Shown here one piece after another: positions 1 through 4,685 of a stretch of DNA of 10,965 bases. The notes below the pieces were generated by a model. That model had not been told where the DNA came from and searched no databases. It saw only the letters and a list, made by a program, of their open reading frames with translations. The stretch's first letter is position 1; each line of letters starts with the position of its first letter. The stretch covers positions 1 to 10,965 of the forward strand of contig CAZWLA010000046.1 of assembly GCA_964633845.1 (NCBI GenBank). Reading direction: 5' to 3'. Source of the stretch: JADHTT01 sp964633845. GTDB lineage: Bacteria > Campylobacterota > Campylobacteria > Campylobacterales > Arcobacteraceae. A program made the position numbers and the translations under genes.

Positions 1-396
1 GATATAGACGGTAATGTAATAGGACATCATAAAGGATATATGCATTATACTGTAGGTAAAAGAAAGGGATTCTATGTACATGGTGCCCATGAGCCACATT
101 ATGTATTATCTGCAAATAAGGAAGATAATACAATTATAGTTGGTAAAAAAGACCAACTAGCTATTTATGATGTAGTGATTGATGATCTAAATATGTTTAT
201 AGATGATAGTAGTTTTAAATGCGATGTTAAACTAAGATTTAGATCTTATACAGTTAGTTGCAATGTTGATATAATTGATAATAAAGGCTATATAAAATTA
301 GATGAAGCAATACTTGGTGTTGCCACAGGTCAAGCAGCTGTATTTTATGATAAAAATAAAGTACTTGGAAGTGGCTGGATTATTGAGGCTAAGTAA
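1..396 (+). CDS. mnmA: tRNA-specific 2-thiouridylase MnmA, C-terminal part (5' end outside window)
   Basis: The reading frame is open from base 1 and ends at TAA 394-396, so about 131 C-terminal residues are visible. MnmA thiolates U34 of the tRNAs for Lys, Glu and Gln in the cytoplasm, using ATP and sulfur relayed from a cysteine desulfurase. The visible part begins with the family's DIDGNVIGHHKGYMHYTVGKRKG-like segment (split here: DIDGNVIG, then HYTVGKRKG). It ends with ATGQAAVFYDKNKVLGSGWI, which is typical of the C-terminal beta-barrel that contacts the tRNA. The N-terminal ATP pyrophosphatase domain and both catalytic cysteines would lie upstream of the window. The first ATG in the frame, at base 40, is an internal methionine and not the start. 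No terminator is visible before the prs promoter. Confidence 0.93.
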   Translation, partial: DIDGNVIGHHKGYMHYTVGKRKGFYVHGAHEPHYVLSANKEDNTIIVGKKDQLAIYDVVIDDLNMFIDDSSFKCDVKLRFRSYTVSCNVDIIDNKGYIKLDEAILGVATGQAAVFYDKNKVLGSGWIIEAK

Positions 397-399
397 AGA

Positions 400-410
400 T
401 TAGATAAAAT
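400..410 (+). promoter_or_regulatory. Probable promoter of prs (-10 TAAAAT)
   Basis: TTAGATAAAAT lies just after the mnmA stop, with the -10 hexamer at 405-410. The same 12-base string (TTAGATAAAATA) recurs upstream of gyrA at 4646-4657, which supports a real element. No good -35 is visible, as is common for sigma-70 promoters in Campylobacterota. Transcription would start near 417, giving a leader of about 20 bases to the ATG at 437. Confidence 0.55.
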
Positions 411-436
411 ACAGCAATAAAATGACGGAGAACAAA

Positions 437-1366
437 ATGAGTGGATACAAATTAATATCAGGAACAGCAAATGTAGATTTTGCTAAAAAAGTAGCAGATT
501 CTCTTGGTAAAGAGCTTACAGATATTGAGGTAAATAAATTTAGTGATGGTGAAATAAATGTAATTATTCCAGAGTCAGTAAGAGGTGATGATGTATTTAT
601 TGTTCAGCCTACATGTGTACCAGCTAATGATAATTTAATGGAGTTATTAATAATTGTAGATGCACTAAAAAGATCAAGTGCGGGTACGATAAATGCAGTA
701 ATTCCATATTTTGGATATGCAAGACAAGATAAAAAAGCAGCTCCTAGAGTACCAATTAGTGCAAGATTAGTAGCAGATATGCTGGAAGTTGCGGGTGTTC
801 AAAGAGTAATTACTTTAGATCTTCATGCTGCACAAATTCAAGGATTTTTTAATATCCCAGTTGACCACTTAACAGGTTCTACATTATTTGTAGAGTATAT
901 TAAATCAAAAAATCTTAAAAATCCAATTATTGCTTCACCTGATGTAGGTGGAGTAGCAAGAGCTAGAACTTATGCACAGTCTTTAGGATACGATCTTGTA
1001 ATTGTAGATAAAAAAAGAGAAAAAGCAAATGTCTCTGAAGTTATGAATATTATTGGTGATGTACAGGGGCGTGATGTTGTTATTTTAGATGATATGGTTG
1101 ATACTGCTGGTACATTAACAAAAGCTGCAGATGTATTAAAATCTAAAGGTGCAACTTCTGTAATGGCATGTTGTACGCATGGTGTACTTTCTGGTCCTGC
1201 ATTTGATAGAATCACCGCAAGCGCATTAGATGAACTTGTGATTACAGATACTATCCCACTTAGAGCACCACATGATAAAATCACTGTATTAACTGCAGCT
1301 GGTATTACAGCAAAAACAATTAGTAGAATATATACAAACGAATCTATTCAAAGTATATTTATTTAA
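437..1366 (+). CDS. prs: Ribose-phosphate pyrophosphokinase (PRPP synthetase)
   Basis: This cytoplasmic enzyme transfers pyrophosphate from ATP to ribose 5-phosphate, making PRPP for purine, pyrimidine, histidine, tryptophan and NAD synthesis. I place the start at ATG 437, giving 309 residues, the usual length of bacterial class I enzymes and the usual N-terminus (MSGYKLISGTAN). It has a GGAG ribosome binding site at 427-430 with 6-base spacing. The ATG at 422 would add five residues, has no such site and would sit only about 5 bases from the predicted transcript start. Visible motifs are the ATP/metal segment LDLHAAQIQGFF (D128, H130) and the PRPP-binding loop DDMVDTAGT (218-226). The TAA stop overlaps the next ATG by one base (TAATG), so the radical SAM gene is probably translationally coupled. 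The identification is very secure. Confidence 0.97.
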   Translation: MSGYKLISGTANVDFAKKVADSLGKELTDIEVNKFSDGEINVIIPESVRGDDVFIVQPTCVPANDNLMELLIIVDALKRSSAGTINAVIPYFGYARQDKKAAPRVPISARLVADMLEVAGVQRVITLDLHAAQIQGFFNIPVDHLTGSTLFVEYIKSKNLKNPIIASPDVGGVARARTYAQSLGYDLVIVDKKREKANVSEVMNIIGDVQGRDVVILDDMVDTAGTLTKAADVLKSKGATSVMACCTHGVLSGPAFDRITASALDELVITDTIPLRAPHDKITVLTAAGITAKTISRIYTNESIQSIFI

Positions 1367-1638
1367 TGAAATTTAATAAGGTATATGTAGAGCTTACAAA
1401 TATTTGTGGGCTCTCATGTAGCTTTTGTCCTTCCATAAAACCACCTACAAATATAATGGGTCTTAAAACTTTTGAGTCCATCTTAATACAGTTAAAACCA
1501 TATACAAAAGTAATTACGTATCATATGTTTGGTGACCCACTTACACTATCAAATTTAAAAGAATATTTAGATATTACAAATAAGCATAAGTTTAAAGTTG
1601 AGATAGTTACAACTGGATATTATCTTAATAATTTTAAT
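1366..1638 (+). CDS. Radical SAM protein, N-terminal 91 codons (interrupted by assembly gap)
   Basis: The first 91 codons are visible before a run of N. The N-terminus VELTNICGLSCSFCPS carries CX3CX2C (C14, C18, C21), which ligates the [4Fe-4S] cluster that cleaves S-adenosylmethionine. The segment HMFGDPL resembles the GE/GDP-type motif that contacts SAM in the core barrel. The substrate cannot be told. The C-terminal half, including any auxiliary-cluster (SPASM-like) domain, is lost in the gap. The gene starts in the TAATG overlap with prs and has no good ribosome binding site of its own, which suggests coupling to prs translation. The apparent continuation of the frame past 1738 is an artefact of the arbitrary gap length. 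After the gap, TTT TAA at 1739-1744 could be its true stop, but this cannot be verified. Confidence 0.85.
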
Positions 1639-1738
1639 NNNNNNNNNNNNNNNNNNNNNNNNNNNNNNNNNNNNNNNNNNNNNNNNNNNNNNNNNNNNNN
1701 NNNNNNNNNNNNNNNNNNNNNNNNNNNNNNNNNNNNNN
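1639..1738. other. Assembly gap (exactly 100 N)
   Basis: One hundred unknown bases occupy this stretch. Exactly 100 N is the customary placeholder for a gap of unknown length, so the real distance may differ greatly. It removes the 3' part of the radical SAM gene and possibly further genes before the rpmB promoter. Gene order across this point depends on the scaffolding. Confidence 0.98.
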
Positions 1739-1745
1739 TTTTAAA

Positions 1746-1751
1746 TATAAT
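1746..1751 (+). promoter_or_regulatory. Probable -10 box of the rpmB promoter
   Basis: A perfect TATAAT lies 32 bases before the rpmB start codon, which predicts a transcript start near 1758 and a short leader. Any -35 would lie at or inside the assembly gap, so it cannot be seen. Confidence 0.55.
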
Positions 1752-1783
1752 TCCGAATAATTATATAAACACAAGGATACAAC

Positions 1784-1972
1784 ATGGCAAGAAAATGTAT
1801 GATTTCTGGAAAAGGACCAATGTCTGGAAACAACGTTAGTCACGCAAAGAATAGAACAAAAAGAAGATTTTTACCAAACTTAAGAACGGTAAGAATTGAG
1901 CTTGAAGATGGTACTTCAAGAAAAATTAGAATCTCAGCTAAAGAGCTTAGAACACTTAAAAAGAACTCATAA
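1784..1972 (+). CDS. rpmB: 50S ribosomal protein L28
   Basis: This is a 62-residue basic protein of the large ribosomal subunit. The N-terminus MARKCMISGKGPMSGNNVSHAKN is the L28 hallmark (shown in two parts: MARKCMISGKGP and SGNNVSHAKN). It is followed by RTKRRFLPNL, also typical, and then a lysine-rich tail. Its length is normal for bacterial L28. The start is well supported by AAGGA at 1773-1777 with a 6-base spacer, and a TATAAT box lies upstream. It is followed at 24 bases by a K+ channel gene. The same rpmB-channel pair is known in Helicobacter pylori, which supports a Campylobacterota origin. No terminator separates the two genes, so they are probably co-transcribed. Confidence 0.97.
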   Translation: MARKCMISGKGPMSGNNVSHAKNRTKRRFLPNLRTVRIELEDGTSRKIRISAKELRTLKKNS

Positions 1973-1984
1973 GGACAATTGTCC
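1973..1984. repeat. 12-bp perfect palindrome between rpmB and the K+ channel gene
   Basis: GGACAATTGTCC begins immediately after the rpmB stop codon and ends 12 bases before the channel start. As RNA it could form a 4-bp stem with an AAUU loop near the translation start. As DNA it is a two-fold symmetric site. A few 12-bp palindromes are expected by chance in a window of this size, so its function is uncertain. Confidence 0.4.
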
Positions 1985-1996
1985 GGTGCTTAGCAA

Positions 1997-3130
1997 ATGA
2001 GCATTATAAAAAAACTAAAAAAAACTCTAGGTTGGGAAACAAGAAATACCAAGCCGGAGTTTGACTTAAATTCAGAGATTTACTCTCAGCTTAAACCATT
2101 TAGATTACCGTTAGTACTAGTCCAATTTATTATGATGATTGGAACACTAGGATATATCATAATAGATGATTTTCCTATACTAGATGCTATCTATCAAACT
2201 GGTATTACATTTACTACAGTTGGATTTGGTGAGATAGCACCTATCTCAGATGCTGGTAGATTTTTCACTATTACACTTATTATTTTTGGATTTGGTATTT
2301 TTACACTATCAACTGCAATCCTAATTGATACAATTATCAAAGGTAAGTTATTTGACCTATATAAGGAGAGAAGAATGTTATATAAAATTGCTAGACTTAG
2401 AAACCATTTTGTGATTTTTTATCACAATGAGTATTCGGCACAGTTAGCTAAGCAGTTTATTGCTAATCATATTCCATTTGTTGTGGTTGATCCAAGAGAA
2501 GATATGGAGCAAATTGCAAAAGAGAATAATTACCCATATTATTTACAAGAAGAAGCATTTACAGAAAAAGCATTTTTAAAATCACACCTTTCAAGTGCAA
2601 AAGGTGTAATATCGTTATCAAAAAATATATCTGATAATATTACAATTATTGCTTCAATTAGATTGTTCGAGAAAGAGCTTGGACGAAATAATCCTTTTTT
2701 AATAATATGTAATGCTGAAACACAGCATGATATAGATAGGCTGAAAAAACTTGGAGCAGATAAAGTGGTGGCACCACCATCACTAATGGCAAAAAGAGTA
2801 TCGGCTATGGCAATTAGACCTGATATGGAAAATGTATTAGAAGAATTTTTATATAAAAAAGACACTCCTATTGATATGGAGGAATTATATATTGATGATA
2901 ATTCTTGGCTACTAGAACATAAATTAAAAGATGCTCACTTAAGGGATCGATTTAGAGTTAGTATTATCGGTATTACCGAGTTAAATGGAAAATTTATACA
3001 GATGCCACAAGGTAATGAGATTATACATGCTGGTTGTAAGTTACTGCTTGTTGGTTCACAGTCAGATATGAGAAAAGCAAAACGAATTATAAATTCATCA
3101 ACAACACCAAAGGACTTAATAGATGTTTAG
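1997..3130 (+). CDS. Two-transmembrane potassium channel with cytoplasmic RCK domain (KchA/MthK type)
   Basis: This 377-residue inner-membrane protein is a K+-selective channel gated by a cytoplasmic regulator. Order of parts: a basic N-terminal segment; TM1 about 37-57; a pore helix and selectivity filter TTVGFGE (73-79, GFG in place of the common GYG); TM2 about 89-112; a linker; an RCK N-lobe from about 136; and an RCK C-lobe (TrkA-C-like) about 295-370. The N-lobe keeps the Rossmann-like pattern and an acidic D165 after strand 2. The GxGxxG loop is missing, with FYHNEYS in its place, so ordinary NAD binding is doubtful. The full-length ATG has no clear ribosome binding site and may rely on coupling to rpmB. 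An internal start at 2375 is strong (separate entry). In H. pylori the homologous channel KchA is needed for K+ uptake at low K+. The 3' end overlaps argJ by 8 bases. Confidence 0.93.
   Translation: MSIIKKLKKTLGWETRNTKPEFDLNSEIYSQLKPFRLPLVLVQFIMMIGTLGYIIIDDFPILDAIYQTGITFTTVGFGEIAPISDAGRFFTITLIIFGFGIFTLSTAILIDTIIKGKLFDLYKERRMLYKIARLRNHFVIFYHNEYSAQLAKQFIANHIPFVVVDPREDMEQIAKENNYPYYLQEEAFTEKAFLKSHLSSAKGVISLSKNISDNITIIASIRLFEKELGRNNPFLIICNAETQHDIDRLKKLGADKVVAPPSLMAKRVSAMAIRPDMENVLEEFLYKKDTPIDMEELYIDDNSWLLEHKLKDAHLRDRFRVSIIGITELNGKFIQMPQGNEIIHAGCKLLLVGSQSDMRKAKRIINSSTTPKDLIDV
2363..2377 (+). promoter_or_regulatory. Internal ribosome binding site and in-frame ATG for a free RCK subunit
   Basis: A perfect AAGGAG (2363-2368) stands 6 bases before ATG 2375-2377. 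That ATG is in frame with the channel (methionine 127) and lies between TM2 and the RCK domain. Initiation there would give a soluble RCK protein of 251 residues ending at 3130. Separately translated RCK domains are known from MthK and H. pylori KchA, where they co-assemble with the channel's own RCK domains in the gating ring. Use of this start is inferred from the sequence. Confidence 0.65.
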
Positions 3131-4313
3131 TATATTTCCAATTAAAGGAACGGTTTCTGATATAGAAGGATTTTATTGTGATGGTATAAGTGCAGGTTTA
3201 AAACCAAACAATGCTAAAGATATGGGATTTATTTATACAGATACATTATGTGATGTTGAAGCTATATTTACAGAAAATAAATTTCAAGCAGCACCATTAA
3301 GACATTTCCAAGCTAAAGAAAAAGGCTTTCAGACAAATTTTGTATTAATTAATTCAAAAAATGCAAATGCTATGACAGGACAGTCCGGAATTGATGATAT
3401 AGACGATATATTTGAAAAGATAGTATTAAAGTATCCAAATATTAAAAATCCAGTGATGAGTAGTACAGGTGTGATTGGTGTATCAATACCAAAAGATAAA
3501 ATAATTAATGGAGCATTAGCTTTTAATTTAGATATACAAAATGGTGAAAATTTATCTCAAGCTATTATGACAACTGATTCTTATCCAAAAAGTTGTTTTT
3601 ATGAAGTAAAGCTTGAAAATGGCAGTAGTTTTAAAATAGGTGCTATTGCTAAGGGTGCTGGTATGATAAACCCAAACCTAGCAACTATGCTATGCTTTGT
3701 GTGTACAGATGCAGCAGTACCACAAGAAGATATGAAAGAGTTATTAGTTTCAAATACAAAAACTACTTTTAATGCAATATCAGTTGATGGTGATACTTCT
3801 ACAAATGATACTGTTATGCTACTAGCAAATAAAAAATCAGAATCATATGACAAAGAAGCTTTTAGCGAAGCTCTTAGGCTTGTAATGAATGATATGGCAC
3901 TTATGATGGTTGCAGATGGTGAAGGTGCTAAAAAATGTGTAGCATTTGAAGTAAACGCAGCTGCAAGTGATGATGAGGCTGAAAATATTGCAAAAGCTTT
4001 ATCTAACTCACTTCTTGTAAAGACAGCACTATTTGGTGAAGATCCAAATTGGGGAAGAATTGCATCTACAATTGGAGCATCTGGATCACAGTGTGATGAA
4101 GATAAATTGACAATTACATTTGGTGATGTACTTGTATACGATAATGGTTCTGTTTATTTTGATGATAAAAATGAAGCTAAAGCTGCTAAAGTACTTCAAG
4201 AGCAATCATTTAAGATTGTATGTGATTTAGGACTAGCTAATGGTAGTTTTACTGCATATGGATGTGACTTGGGTTATGAGTATGTAAAGATAAATGCAGA
4301 CTACAGGACTTAG
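3123..4313 (+). CDS. argJ: Glutamate N-acetyltransferase / amino-acid N-acetyltransferase (ArgJ)
   Basis: ArgJ moves the acetyl group from N-acetylornithine to glutamate, closing the cyclic arginine pathway. Bifunctional members also acetylate glutamate from acetyl-CoA. The 396-residue length is normal. The proenzyme cleaves itself before a threonine: KGAGMI (177-182) precedes the NLATML segment, where T188 is the predicted nucleophile and new N-terminus of the beta chain. Other family signatures are SVDGDTSTNDT (220-230), GEDPNWGR and the C-terminal INADYRT. The start ATG has AAAGGA at 3109-3114 with an 8-base spacer, and it overlaps the channel gene by 8 bases. No other arginine gene is in the window. 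Whether the enzyme is mono- or bifunctional cannot be decided from sequence alone. Confidence 0.96.
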   Translation: MFSIFPIKGTVSDIEGFYCDGISAGLKPNNAKDMGFIYTDTLCDVEAIFTENKFQAAPLRHFQAKEKGFQTNFVLINSKNANAMTGQSGIDDIDDIFEKIVLKYPNIKNPVMSSTGVIGVSIPKDKIINGALAFNLDIQNGENLSQAIMTTDSYPKSCFYEVKLENGSSFKIGAIAKGAGMINPNLATMLCFVCTDAAVPQEDMKELLVSNTKTTFNAISVDGDTSTNDTVMLLANKKSESYDKEAFSEALRLVMNDMALMMVADGEGAKKCVAFEVNAAASDDEAENIAKALSNSLLVKTALFGEDPNWGRIASTIGASGSQCDEDKLTITFGDVLVYDNGSVYFDDKNEAKAAKVLQEQSFKIVCDLGLANGSFTAYGCDLGYEYVKINADYRT

Positions 4314-4320
4314 TTTAAGC

Positions 4321-4336
4321 ATTCTATTGTTAGAAT
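4321..4336 (+). promoter_or_regulatory. Small AT-rich inverted repeat / possible -10 before the DUF465 gene
   Basis: ATTCTA, TTGT and TAGAAT form a possible 6-bp hairpin with a 4-base loop in the argJ-DUF465 gap. The right arm TAGAAT is also one base from a -10 consensus, with the DUF465 start 25 bases further on. Either reading is weak: the stem is AT-rich and there is no pure T run. Confidence 0.25.
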
Positions 4337-4360
4337 TAAAAAAATAAAAAAGGATAACAA

Positions 4361-4582
4361 ATGTTTCACGAACATAGAGAAATTGTAACAGAATTAAAGA
4401 CTACAAATGCACACTTTAAAAAGGTATTTGATGCACATAATGATCTTCATGATCAGATTGAAAAAGTAGAAGAGGGTGGAGTTGATCATATCAACCCTGT
4501 AGAGATTGAAAAAATGAAAAAACAAAAGCTAAAACTTAAAGATGAAGCTCATGCTATGATTATGGATCACAAAAATAAATAG
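4361..4582 (+). CDS. DUF465 / YdcH-like small coiled-coil protein
   Basis: This is a 73-residue, charged, probably helical protein. The pattern MFHEHREIVTELK, then NAHFKKVFDAHNDLHDQI and a C-terminal KKQKLKLKDEAHAMI, matches the DUF465 (YdcH) family of small coiled-coil proteins, whose role is unknown. There is no signal peptide, membrane segment or cysteine, so it should be cytoplasmic. The start is well supported by AAGGA at 4350-4354 with a 6-base spacer. The 47-base gap after argJ may hold a weak promoter. A strong terminator directly downstream makes this the last gene of the rpmB-channel-argJ unit. Confidence 0.85.
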   Translation: MFHEHREIVTELKTTNAHFKKVFDAHNDLHDQIEKVEEGGVDHINPVEIEKMKKQKLKLKDEAHAMIMDHKNK

Positions 4583-4605
4583 TATTTAAAATAGTATGAA
4601 TATCC

Positions 4606-4636
4606 AAGGCTGAGACATTTTGTCTCAGCCTTTTTT
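4606..4636 (+). terminator. Strong rho-independent terminator
   Basis: AAGGCTGAGACA (4606-4617) pairs perfectly with TGTCTCAGCCTT (4621-4632) around a 3-base TTT loop, and a T tract follows through 4636. The 12-bp stem and T tail are those of an efficient intrinsic terminator. It separates the DUF465 gene from the gyrA promoter. Confidence 0.93.
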
Positions 4637-4645
4637 ATTCTAAAT

Positions 4646-4657
4646 TTAGATAAAATA
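4646..4657 (+). promoter_or_regulatory. Probable promoter of the gyrA operon (-10 TAAAAT)
   Basis: TTAGATAAAATA, with -10 TAAAAT at 4651-4656, lies between the terminator and gyrA and is identical to the element upstream of prs. Transcription would start near 4663, leaving a leader of about 23 bases that includes the AAGG ribosome binding site at 4672-4675. No clear -35 is seen. Confidence 0.6.
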
Positions 4658-4685
4658 AATGACTTTATAAAAAAGGCAATAAAAT

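Noticed and set aside
422..436. Upstream ATG of prs at 422
   Set aside because: It lacks a ribosome binding site and lies almost at the predicted transcript start. ATG 437 has GGAG at good spacing and gives the standard family length and N-terminus.
1366..1839. An apparent open reading frame running through the N run and into rpmB
   Set aside because: The frame after the gap is arbitrary because the gap length is a placeholder, and the part after 1738 overlaps the secure rpmB gene in another frame.
4583..4685. Possible small RNA or riboswitch in the gap before gyrA
   Set aside because: The only structure is the simple perfect hairpin with a T tract, fully explained as a terminator and followed by a promoter.
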